Made by a program: the position numbers and the translations under genes. 9,184 bases of DNA from CAZJGG01 sp964545475 (GTDB taxonomy: Bacteria; Bacillota; Clostridia; Lachnospirales; JAISER01), in assembly GCA_964545475.1 (NCBI GenBank), contig CAZJGG010000085.1, forward strand, positions 1 through 9,184, in the 5' to 3' direction. This document shows, in pieces, positions 1-6,802 of this stretch. Under the pieces are notes generated by a model. The model was given only the letters and a program-made list of their open reading frames with translations. It was not told where the DNA came from and searched no databases. How positions within the stretch are numbered: position 1 is the stretch's first letter; each line of letters opens with the position of its first letter.

Positions 1-51
1 TACCATAAATTTGGATGATTATTCCATTTACACTAAATGATGTTCACTCCC

Positions 52-92
52 ATTTCAAGTCGAGGCCGTTATGACCACTTCGATACTTCTCC
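52..92 (-). other. 5'-half fragment of a tRNA-Ser(UGA)-like gene
   Basis: Read on the minus strand from 92 to 52, this starts with the acceptor arm GGAGAAG, then the clostridial tRNA-Ser D-arm sequence TATCGAAGTGGTCATAACG, then a five-base stem CTCGA and the anticodon loop CTTGAAA (anticodon UGA, Ser). The similarity stops just after the loop: the next bases, TGGGA, do not pair with CTCGA, and no variable arm, T-arm or 3' acceptor strand follows. It is therefore half a tRNA gene, not a functional one. Breaks at the anticodon loop are typical of tyrosine-recombinase attachment sites, so this may be an att remnant. Identification is from memory of tRNA-Ser sequences. Confidence 0.5.
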
Positions 93-136
93 GTATATAT
101 GTTAGCCTTAAAGTCCGTTATCTTCCACTCGGAAAA

Positions 137-160
137 AGGGCAGACATTTAGGGCAGACAT
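137..160 (+). repeat. Two direct copies of AGGGCAGACAT
   Basis: AGGGCAGACAT occurs at 137-147 and again at 150-160, 13 bases apart. Short closely spaced repeats like these commonly lie next to the attachment sites of tyrosine-recombinase elements. They share the core AGACA, in the same orientation, with the three TTTTAGACA repeats after the integrase remnant at the other end of the element (6980-7018). Function as recombinase or accessory-protein binding sites is inferred. Confidence 0.45.
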
Positions 161-230
161 AGCAAATAATTTAGTTTTTGTACCCCTGAGAAACCGCATA
201 AAATCAAGGGTTTGCGGGCGTCTCCGGTAT

Positions 231-929
231 TTAGGACGGAAGTATTTCGAGTGCGTCGTTATTTATATCAATTACATTTTCACGCTTCAATTCACCAACC
301 CGATGTGTAAGTTTAGCTTTATATAATTCATAATCCTTTAATTTAACACCGGAATTTAAGTCCATAAAAAACTGCTCTATCTCATTTTGACTTCCAATTG
401 ACACCATATCAAACTTAACATGTTCTAATAAATACTGACTATTTATATTAGCATATTTTTGAAGCGAGATTTTTTCTAATAATTTTTTCATAGAAAAAGA
501 CGTAAAATCAGTCACTGTTATATCATTTATTTGTGCTCCTTTTTGCGTCAACAAGCTGAAAATTTCGTTTGCTTTTGGTCTTCCTACAAAACTATACCAT
601 CCTGCAAAGCAAGCAGTATCTTGTTTTTCAACGTGTAATTTATACAATATCATAATCATAAGGGTCGTCAATCTTTGTTGTCCATCGTATATCTCAAGCG
701 GTTTATTTTTATAATCACTACAGTATGTAATGACGCAACTAAAGTCAAAATCTTCTCCTGCCTGGCATTTTGCAAGCATAGCATCTAACAAATTTTCTAA
801 CTTGTCTTTTCCATCTCGGCCTTTTCCCCCAGCACCCATTACATAATCTCTTTGAATTTCAGGGATATGCAAGCCCTTTTCATATTTCGCTTTCAAATCA
901 TGTAAAGTTATTTATTTAGAGTCACCCAT
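231..929 (-). pseudogene. DUF262 (GmrSD/ParB-fold) protein, broken by a nonsense codon and 3' truncation
   Basis: This encodes a DUF262 domain, the ParB/sulfiredoxin-like NTPase domain of GmrSD-type restriction proteins. The diagnostic motifs are IPEIQRDY, YDGQQRLTTL and, near the end, NSGVKLKDYELYKAKL. The natural start is ATG at 929-927, preceded by AAGGAG ten bases upstream, but its sixth codon is TAA (914-912). Translation in the same frame resumes with I-T-L-H-D-L-K-A-K-Y, which matches the normal lead-in to a DUF262 domain, so a single nonsense change is likely. The next usable start is a TTG at 896 without a ribosome binding site. At the other end the frame stops after about 220 codons (ILPS), just past the DUF262 core, where the helical C-terminal half of the family should begin. 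The gene follows the 557-residue DUF262 gene directly, whose stop lies inside this start region (genes overlap by 8 bases), so the two were co-translated. Confidence 0.7.
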
Positions 930-2595
930 TGTAACTATTCTCCTTAATACTGTTAATGAGTTGTGCTATACATTCATTCAACTCATCTCCATCCATACCT
1001 CTGTTAATGCAACACCAATCGTTATTCGCTTTTTTGGGGAGATGACTTGCTTTCTTTTTATCACATTTTTCGATATATAACTGTGATTCTAAAAAATAAC
1101 TGATGTCCCAAAAGTCTTCAGAAGACTTTGATATTTCATATGCCCACTCAAAAAAACAAAATTTCTCTCTTGCCGCAACATCTTTTAATGCAATACTCTT
1201 ATCTATATCATATTGTGTAAACAAACTAAAAAATCTATATTTTTTTTTGCATTCTAAAAGCATATATATAGCATTGTATGTATTCCATACTATAGGTTTG
1301 TTAGGCGTAACATATTCAATCCCTATTTCATTTAAAAGACTTTTTAATATTGTTTCAAAGTACTTTAAGCGTTTAATTTCAGTGCTAAAACAGTATCCCT
1401 TTGTACTTGTGCCTGCATATTTATCACAAAACAGAATTTTTAATCGATTAATATCGGGGTGTTTGTCAAAATCATCATATCTTTGTTTAATAAGCTCCCA
1501 CATAGTTTGATAATTGGTGTTATATAAATAGTTTGCCAAAAAACTAAATATGCTCAAAGTCTCGTTTCTATTACTTTGATGCATATTTTTTGTTTCGTTA
1601 TCAATATCGCCATCTATTGGGTTGTCACTAATCATATTTGCTCTTATGTAATCAGATATTACAAAACGTGTTTTATTTTCGTTTATATTAAGAAACTCAT
1701 CGATAGGTTGTGATGTTGTTTCATGATATAACATTTCTACCTGTTCCTTAATATATTTAGCTAATCCTTTCTTTTTTTCTCCAGATACAATAGCATCAAT
1801 GCCCAACCTACCAATAATTGTTCTGGTTTTACAGCTCCAAATTTCTTGAAATTGATTTGAATATACCGATTCTCTTATCTCGTCATTACTTACTTCGTTA
1901 TCCACATCTGCTGTTGAAAACAATTTTTGGAAAGCTTCGCACATTTTGTATATGTCCAAACACTCATTGTCTCCTAAATCTAAATAACTTTTCACTTCAT
2001 TATTAACCAGCTTATTCAGACGGAGTTCAATTACGTTTTCCATTAATTTATCTTTAAAAATATCATCAGCTTTTTTTGTTTCTTTTACAGCTTGCTCAAG
2101 ACATTCTCCATAAAACGTAAAAATTGAACGAAAAGAGATTGGAATTATCATGGATATATAATTATTGAGTAATCTCTTGGTATCTACAGATAAGCTATCA
2201 TATTCTTTAAAAATATCATCGTTCTTAAGACGATGCTCTATAAAATACCTTCTTCTTTTACACTCATTAATTTGGGAATCTCGTTCGAAATCATAATTAA
2301 AATTGATAGATTTTCTATCTAAAAAAGCCATAAATAACTTTAAAGTGATTAGACGTTGCTGACCATCTAGTATCTGAAGGGTGTTTTCTATCTTATTGTT
2401 ATAAATTGTGATCATATTAAGTTGATAAACTTTGGTTTCATCTTTTATATAAGAATCCCACAAATCTTCAGCTAATTCAGAAGCACACTCCATGGACCAT
2501 TTATAATTTCTTTGAAGCAATGGAATATACGTACCCTTATCTTCAATAATATCCATTATATCAGCTACATTCTTCATATTTCCCGTTTTACCCAT
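922..2595 (-). CDS. Full-length DUF262-domain protein, GmrSD-like, 557 aa
   Basis: The N-terminal half is a DUF262 domain: IPLLQRNYKW at residues 24-33, ILDGQQRLITL around 75-85, and an Asn-rich INENKTRFVISDYIRA stretch around 304-319. In known members such as GmrSD, BrxU and SspE this domain senses or hydrolyses nucleotides and is coupled to a nuclease. The C-terminal half (about 320-557) is helix-rich and charged; I see no DUF1524/HNH signature (no EHI-P or LGN motifs), so catalytic output is unknown. The start chosen is the internal ATG at 2595, with AGGAG (2608-2604) eight bases upstream. A longer reading from 2667 would only translate the end of the upstream gene in another frame. The ribosome binding site overlaps the TAG stop of repA-NADAR, so the two genes are translationally linked. 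The role is inferred as cargo, probably defence; it is clearly not a replication or transfer protein. Confidence 0.8.
   Translation of the reverse strand: MGKTGNMKNVADIMDIIEDKGTYIPLLQRNYKWSMECASELAEDLWDSYIKDETKVYQLNMITIYNNKIENTLQILDGQQRLITLKLFMAFLDRKSINFNYDFERDSQINECKRRRYFIEHRLKNDDIFKEYDSLSVDTKRLLNNYISMIIPISFRSIFTFYGECLEQAVKETKKADDIFKDKLMENVIELRLNKLVNNEVKSYLDLGDNECLDIYKMCEAFQKLFSTADVDNEVSNDEIRESVYSNQFQEIWSCKTRTIIGRLGIDAIVSGEKKKGLAKYIKEQVEMLYHETTSQPIDEFLNINENKTRFVISDYIRANMISDNPIDGDIDNETKNMHQSNRNETLSIFSFLANYLYNTNYQTMWELIKQRYDDFDKHPDINRLKILFCDKYAGTSTKGYCFSTEIKRLKYFETILKSLLNEIGIEYVTPNKPIVWNTYNAIYMLLECKKKYRFFSLFTQYDIDKSIALKDVAAREKFCFFEWAYEISKSSEDFWDISYFLESQLYIEKCDKKKASHLPKKANNDWCCINRGMDGDELNECIAQLINSIKENSYNG
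940..945 (-). promoter_or_regulatory. Ribosome binding site AAGGAG of the broken DUF262 gene
   Basis: AAGGAG lies ten bases before ATG 929-927, inside the last codons of the preceding DUF262 gene. It fixes the original start of the downstream gene and shows that TAA at 914-912 interrupts the frame. Confidence 0.65.
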
Positions 2596-2606
2596 GGTAG
2601 TTTCTC

Positions 2607-4403
2607 CTATCCTAAACGGTTTCGCACATCCATTAAAATAAATCCTAAAAGGTTTAACCCCTTCCACTTTAAGGGTTCAAGTAAGCAATCTGCACCCTTT
2701 CTCATTCCAATTCCCCATATTGTATCGTAAGGACTTGCTTCCGCCAAAATTTTATCCTTTGTGTTAATAAGAAAATTCAGTAGTTCAGTATTTTGAGAAA
2801 ATTTAAGTATATTTCCACGCATAACAATTTTGCTTTTTTCTTCATTCCATTTCTTATCATCAAAATTTCTAACAAGCCGACCGTACTCTTTTATTTCTTT
2901 GGGGTTTCTGCTACATATAATTTTTTGTGCATATTCAAAATCTTCGAATAGTATCGCTTTCCAATACATCATATATTGCTCTACACAGCAAAAAAGAATT
3001 TGGTTTTCAATAAATACACACTTCCACCACTGACTTAGGCAACTTTCTGTTATAATACCATCTTTTGATGGCTGATGTCCCCAAAAAAAGCAAAAATCAT
3101 CCTCAGAATATGCACCATTTAAATCGTCTATACTATATTTCATAAAATATACTTTACCAAAATCTTTTTTTATTAGTGCCTGAATGCCAATATCGCCGAC
3201 CTGCATTGCGTTCCAAATACAGGATTTCATATACTGGAAATGGTTTTTAATCTCCGATTGTTGACAAGCCATTGTAAAATCAGACTTTGCAGTTTCAAGC
3301 AGACCATAAATTGAAATGTTCACATCATCAAGTTTGATATATGGCATTAGCTTGTCGTAAACTTTTGCGTAGGTCACAATAGAACCTTTCAGGGTCATAT
3401 TGCTTTTGGTGGTAAGCATTTCGGTTAAAGCCTCGGTAAAGAGTTTTATAACCGAAAATTCAAACTCGTTTCGCACGTCTGTTTTGGCGCATAGCTCAAA
3501 ATGTCTGTATTCTGTCATCAAACGAATAGCGGCAAGCATTCTGCGTTCATCATCAACATACCAATAGGGCAGTGTGCCTTCGTTCAAAATCTCCTCATAA
3601 ACCAAATCCTCTAAATCATTTTCAGAAATTCTATCCATCAATTTATCCATCAAAGGCTTTTCGCTTTCAGACTTCTCAAAAGTGCCACTCGCTGATAGAT
3701 TGATAGAGTGAGTATCACTAATTTCAGTATTTTTCTCTTTAGTCTTATTAGTTTCCGCATTCGTGAAGTCTTGACATATTATTTGCGGAACTCTTGACTT
3801 CTGAAAAACGGAAGTCTTGACTTCCGCAGGTTGTAGATTTTCGGGCAAAAAAACATTTGTCGATGTTAAATCTTCATCAAAACCACCGTCGCAAGCAGCA
3901 GAAACATCATCTAAAGGGTTTTCTGACTTCTCATTTTCGGAAGTCAAGGCATTCTGTTTCTTCAATGCCGAACCGCTTGGATAACGAGAATGCCTGTGTT
4001 CTGGTCTTTTTAGCTGTGTTTCATCTACCGGTAATGACGTAAAACTTTTTACATAAATGATAGTAGGTTTGCCTTGCCCTTGCTTTTTTCGCTCTATTAA
4101 ACCAATGCCTTTTGTGGTATCAAGCTCCGAAAGCAGCTTAATTATTTTCGTATGACCACAGCCTAAAAGCTCAATAGCATCATCTAATGTAAAATAGATG
4201 AAAACTCTGTTTTTGCTGTCAAACCAACCGTTTTTCATTGAAAGCGACATTCTGTCAAGCATAAGCCCGTAAAGCATTTTGGCATCAGTAGAAATGGTAG
4301 CAAAGCGTTCATCTGTAAACAGTATCTTAGGTATTCGGTAAAAGCTGTAGGCATCTGCCTCAGTGCCATAGTGATAATCTAATTTAAGTGGAGTTATACT
4401 CAC
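2607..4403 (-). CDS. repA: RepA_N replication initiator fused to a C-terminal NADAR domain, 598 aa
   Basis: Residues about 19-117 are a RepA_N winged-helix domain (YRIPKILFTDERF, LYGLMLDRMSLS, GLIERKKQGQGKPTIIYV). A polar linker (about 120-250) follows, then the DUF6017-like C-terminal part of clostridial-element RepA (LPYWYVDDERRMLAAIRLM near 285 to MKSCIWNAMQVGDIG near 400). RepA homologues normally end there. Here the frame continues without a stop into a full NADAR (YbiA/DUF1768) domain, about 421-598: LSQWWKCVF, the conserved Glu in CCVEQYMMYWKA, KFSQN, EASPYDTIWGIG, and the closing GLNLLGFILMDVRNRL. NADAR enzymes remove ADP-ribose, including from guanine in DNA as antidote to DarT1. The start is GTG 4403-4401 with AGGAGG seven bases upstream. 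An internal ATG at 3143-3141 falls exactly at the join but has no good ribosome binding site, so a fused product is most likely, perhaps after loss of a repA stop. Confidence 0.82.
   Translation of the reverse strand: MSITPLKLDYHYGTEADAYSFYRIPKILFTDERFATISTDAKMLYGLMLDRMSLSMKNGWFDSKNRVFIYFTLDDAIELLGCGHTKIIKLLSELDTTKGIGLIERKKQGQGKPTIIYVKSFTSLPVDETQLKRPEHRHSRYPSGSALKKQNALTSENEKSENPLDDVSAACDGGFDEDLTSTNVFLPENLQPAEVKTSVFQKSRVPQIICQDFTNAETNKTKEKNTEISDTHSINLSASGTFEKSESEKPLMDKLMDRISENDLEDLVYEEILNEGTLPYWYVDDERRMLAAIRLMTEYRHFELCAKTDVRNEFEFSVIKLFTEALTEMLTTKSNMTLKGSIVTYAKVYDKLMPYIKLDDVNISIYGLLETAKSDFTMACQQSEIKNHFQYMKSCIWNAMQVGDIGIQALIKKDFGKVYFMKYSIDDLNGAYSEDDFCFFWGHQPSKDGIITESCLSQWWKCVFIENQILFCCVEQYMMYWKAILFEDFEYAQKIICSRNPKEIKEYGRLVRNFDDKKWNEEKSKIVMRGNILKFSQNTELLNFLINTKDKILAEASPYDTIWGIGMRKGADCLLEPLKWKGLNLLGFILMDVRNRLG
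3670..3945. repeat. Iteron-like GACTTC/GAAGTC cluster in the repA linker
   Basis: Within the linker-coding part of repA, GACTTC occurs at 3670, 3796, 3819 and 3925, and its complement GAAGTC at 3765, 3811 and 3940. Three copies are joined to CTTGAC, and 3810-3825 forms a palindrome, GGAAGTC-TT-GACTTCC. RepA_N plasmids are known to carry their origin as repeats inside the rep gene between the two conserved halves, which is where these lie. Calling them an origin is inference; they also encode the low-complexity linker. Confidence 0.4.
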
Positions 4404-4435
4404 ATTTTCCCCTCCTTAATCTTAAAATTGGGCAC

Positions 4436-4473
4436 AAAAAAACACCTGGCCGGATAATCTCCAGTCAAGTGTT
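4436..4473 (-). terminator. Rho-independent terminator between parB and repA
   Basis: On the minus strand the arms 4473-4461 (AACACTTGACTGG) and 4453-4441 (CCGGCCAGGTGTT) pair over 13 positions with two G-U pairs and one mismatch, around a seven-base loop, followed directly by a T run (4442-4436). It sits 14 bases after the parB stop and would separate partition from replication transcripts. No clear promoter is visible between it and the repA start at 4403, so repA may depend on readthrough or on a promoter inside parB. Confidence 0.7.
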
Positions 4474-4486
4474 ATAGGTTTGTTAT

Positions 4487-5404
4487 TTAGTTTTTGCTGC
4501 GCCATTGTTCAAGTAGCGTAATAATTGTTTGCTCCATTTCCTCGGTGGTGCAGCCTTTGGGAAAGTATTTGCTTAGTTTGTTCGCTTTTAAAGTGACTTG
4601 CACCGGCTTTTCAGTACCCTCAGACAGAATAACATCGATAACAGTGTCGGTTAAAGTGCCATCACTGCTATACTTTTTCAGTTTGGTAGCCTGTGCTATT
4701 GATGGAATTACAGCTAATTCCTCTACCTTTGATAAAAGCATAGTTTGTTCTGGCATTGATAGATAGGACAACTCCACCGCAGTGTTAAAGGCTAATTTCT
4801 TCTCGTCTACCATAGAGAGAAGAACGGGATCGAGTTCGGTTAAGCGGATATAGCGCTGAATTTGGTTTCTGCTTTCGCCGGATTGGTCAGCCACAATTTC
4901 AACAGATTTTCTTCCGTCGGAATGGTGCCCAAGTTGGGTACCATTTTCTTTTAAATGCCTACCAGTCTTACGCTTAATGGCATCTAACTTCATCCTAAAA
5001 GCAAAAGCCTTTTCGCTAAACAGCAGATTTTCACGTTGAATATTGCTGTCTACCATAATAATGGTGCTCTCTTCATAGTCCAAGTCACGCACGATAGTGG
5101 GGATAGTTTCAATTCCAAGGAGTTCACAGGCACGTTTGCGCCTGTGCCCGGAGATAATCTCATAGCCGCCATCTGCCTTTGGACGGGCGATAATTGGCAT
5201 CAGCACGCCGTATTTTTCAATACTTTCTTTTGTTTCTGCCATTTTTTCATCATCAAGCACCTTAAATGGGTGGCGTTCAAAAGGGTATAGGCTTGAAATA
5301 GGAATTTGCAGTATACGCTCGCTGTCAGAAGATGGCGCACTATCTTCTGTTTGAAACAAATCATCAAAAGAGGTCATCTTTATTTTTGCGGCACTACTTT
5401 TCAC
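4487..5404 (-). CDS. parB: ParB-family partition protein
   Basis: This 305-residue protein is the centromere-binding partner of the adjacent ParA and helps keep the excised or plasmid form of the element through division. Residues about 31-120 form the ParB/sulfiredoxin-like CTP-binding domain with the signature SGHRRKRACELLG (85-97). They are followed by a conserved NIQRENLLFSEKAFAFRM segment and a helix-turn-helix-like DNA-binding region (VADQSGESRNQIQRYIRLTEL, written here in two parts: VADQSGESRN and QIQRYIRLTEL). The C-terminus ends in a short charged dimerization-like tail. The start is GTG 5404-5402, with GGAGGT six bases upstream, and overlaps the parA stop as GTGA, indicating translational coupling. 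A terminator follows. No parS-like repeats were recognised nearby. The family call is firm; the exact binding site is unknown. Confidence 0.9.
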   Translation of the reverse strand: MKSSAAKIKMTSFDDLFQTEDSAPSSDSERILQIPISSLYPFERHPFKVLDDEKMAETKESIEKYGVLMPIIARPKADGGYEIISGHRRKRACELLGIETIPTIVRDLDYEESTIIMVDSNIQRENLLFSEKAFAFRMKLDAIKRKTGRHLKENGTQLGHHSDGRKSVEIVADQSGESRNQIQRYIRLTELDPVLLSMVDEKKLAFNTAVELSYLSMPEQTMLLSKVEELAVIPSIAQATKLKKYSSDGTLTDTVIDVILSEGTEKPVQVTLKANKLSKYFPKGCTTEEMEQTIITLLEQWRSKN

Positions 5405-6174
5405 GTCAACACCTCCGTAACCATATTTTCATAAGCCGCCGCCACTTTACCATTTGGGTCGTGGGCATAAATACTTTTACCCTCGGCACTTATCTCTGAT
5501 GCACGAACCGACAAGGGGATAACACTGTTGAAAATACGCACTTTGCCTTTGTATGTATCGTGCAAAAGGGTAATAATGTCCTTTGTATAGTTGGTACGCA
5601 TATCTGCCATCGTGATTAAAATGCCGCTTATCGTAAGCTTTGGGTTAATCTGCTTTTTCACCTTTGCAATGGTCTTGAAAAGCTGTTCCATACCTTTAAT
5701 CGAGAGAAACTGTGCTTGCACCGGAATAATCACTTCATCAGCACAGGCAAGTGCATTTATCGTAACCATACCAAGACTGGGGGAGCAGTCCAAAACCGCA
5801 ATATCGTAGTTATATTCGATATTTTTCAGATACTCACGCAAAATGCTTTCTCGGCTCATTGTGTTGACGAGAGTAACCTCCATTCCCGAAAGTTCAATAT
5901 TTGCCGGTATCAAATCAATGTTTTCATCGTGGTGCAAAATGCCATCGGTGGGCGAAATATCGTCATCTTCAATGGTACGTTCCATAAGGTTAGCAATGGT
6001 AATGGGCAATTTATCGTGCTCAGTATAACCTAAACTTACAGTCAAGCTACCCTGTGCATCAAGGTCAATGGCAACTACTTTCTTGCCAAGTTTCGCAAGT
6101 CCGATAGCCAAGTTTACCGCTGTAACCGACTTTCCAACCCCACCTTTTTGGTTTACTATGGCGATTGTTTTCAT
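5401..6174 (-). CDS. parA: ParA-family partition ATPase
   Basis: This 257-residue protein is a cytoplasmic deviant-Walker ATPase that segregates the element together with ParB. Motifs seen are the Walker A sequence KGGVGKS at residues 10-16 with the signature lysine K10, the A' motif DLDAQGSL at 37-44, and Walker B within YDIAVLDCSPSLG near 120-132. It lacks an N-terminal HTH extension, so it is the short (Soj/type Ib-like) form and probably does not autoregulate directly. The start is ATG 6174-6172, with AAGGAGG eight bases upstream. A TTG six bases earlier is in frame but too close to the ribosome binding site. Its ATG overlaps the stop of the upstream DUF5348 gene as ATGA, and its own stop overlaps the parB start, so the three genes form one coupled operon. 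Confidence 0.93.
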   Translation of the reverse strand: MKTIAIVNQKGGVGKSVTAVNLAIGLAKLGKKVVAIDLDAQGSLTVSLGYTEHDKLPITIANLMERTIEDDDISPTDGILHHDENIDLIPANIELSGMEVTLVNTMSRESILREYLKNIEYNYDIAVLDCSPSLGMVTINALACADEVIIPVQAQFLSIKGMEQLFKTIAKVKKQINPKLTISGILITMADMRTNYTKDIITLLHDTYKGKVRIFNSVIPLSVRASEISAEGKSIYAHDPNGKVAAAYENMVTEVLT

Positions 6175-6623
6175 CGGCAATGCCTCCTTACTCTGACAGT
6201 TAAATCGCTTAGTTGTAGCTCTGGCTCACAGGGGATACAATAATCCACCTCGCCATACTCCACCCTTGATTTCCTCCAAAATGGATATTCGCAGCGCCTT
6301 TCATCGTGTGAGAGGTACTCAATAATAGAACCGGCTGTGTAATAGTCACCTTGCTGCGTTTCATATCTGCCATCGGCATTTCTAAAAAGTGCGCTTTGAT
6401 ATTTGACAGGCAAGGATAGATAATCAATATTGCCTTGAATATCCCCAAGTGCTTCAAGAACCACTCGCAGTTCTCTTTCTAAAAAAATATCATTAGGGTT
6501 AGTGCGGTCAATGTCCAGTTCGCTCAGGTCGCCAAACTCGGCATAGCCTGTTATTTTGGCAATACGGTTAATGCGGTCGCTGATGGATTTCAGATCGGTT
6601 ATCACTTCACAAGGTTTAATCAT
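6171..6623 (-). CDS. DUF5348-like protein of clostridial mobile elements, 150 aa
   Basis: I recognise this as a small protein that commonly precedes parA on clostridial integrative elements; its function is unknown. The C-terminal part holds the recurring pattern ALFRNADGRYETQQGDYYT-GSIIEYL followed by WRKSRVEYGEVDYCI, a beta-rich DUF5348-like module at residues about 80-130. The N-terminal part (about 1-60) is helical and charged (ITDLKSISDRINRIAKI). The start chosen is ATG 6623-6621, with GGAG nine bases upstream; another ATG at 6629 is only three bases from that site. The open frame extends back to 6755, and an AAGGAG near 6680 precedes in-frame NDKNKPILKELEY without an ATG, so a longer form using a rare start cannot be excluded. 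The stop overlaps the parA start. Confidence 0.7.
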   Translation of the reverse strand: MIKPCEVITDLKSISDRINRIAKITGYAEFGDLSELDIDRTNPNDIFLERELRVVLEALGDIQGNIDYLSLPVKYQSALFRNADGRYETQQGDYYTAGSIIEYLSHDERRCEYPFWRKSRVEYGEVDYCIPCEPELQLSDLTVRVRRHCR

Positions 6624-6737
6624 AATCATGTACTCCAATTCTTTTAAAATAGGCTTATTTTTGTCGTTAATATAACATCTCCTTTGTTTACAAGCATTTT
6701 TTATTAGTTTTTTGGCTTTATTTTTGTTTGGAAAAAG

Positions 6738-6793
6738 AATAAAGACAAACCTCAAACCCTTTATTTATCGGGGTTTTTCCGTTTGTCTTTATT
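6738..6793. repeat. Large inverted repeat upstream of the DUF5348-parAB operon
   Basis: Arms 6738-6750 (AATAAAGACAAAC) and 6781-6793 are perfect 13-base complements. A second nested pair, AAACCC (6754-6759) and GGGTTT (6771-6776), lies inside. On the minus strand the structure is followed by TTCTTTTT, so it could stop transcription coming from the integrase side or act in the operon leader. The outer arm overlaps a -10 box. Confidence 0.6.
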
Positions 6794-6799
6794 ATACCA
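6791..6799 (-). promoter_or_regulatory. Extended -10 promoter (TGGTATAAT) for the DUF5348-parA-parB operon
   Basis: TGGTATAAT reads on the minus strand from 6799 to 6791. The consensus -10 plus the upstream TG can work without a -35 box, and none of good quality is present: the expected position (6814-6819) falls in integrase remnant sequence. Transcription would begin near 6784 and run into DUF5348, parA and parB. The original -35 may have been lost at the integrase junction. Confidence 0.5.
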
Positions 6800-6802
6800 G
6801 GA

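Noticed and set aside
99..326. Plus-strand open frame of 75 codons at the left junction
   Set aside because: No ribosome binding site or recognisable motif; it spans the repeats and runs antisense into the DUF262 pseudogene.
1103..1510. Plus-strand open frame of 135 codons
   Set aside because: Antisense shadow of the 557-residue DUF262 gene, which has full family motifs and a good ribosome binding site.
922..1650. HNH/DUF1524 nuclease domain in the C-terminal half of the DUF262 protein
   Set aside because: No EHI-P, LGN or paired His-Asn motif could be found by eye, so no nuclease is claimed.
922..2667. Longer 581-residue form of the DUF262 protein starting at 2667
   Set aside because: The extra 24 codons overlap the end of repA-NADAR; the ATG at 2595 has AGGAG at ideal spacing and leads straight into the domain.
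2607..3143. NADAR as a separate gene starting at ATG 3143
   Set aside because: No Shine-Dalgarno sequence upstream of that ATG and no stop between it and repA; kept as the less likely alternative.
6171..6755. 194-residue form of the DUF5348-like protein
   Set aside because: The added N-terminus has no start with a ribosome binding site apart from a non-ATG possibility near 6670; ATG 6623 is well placed after GGAG.
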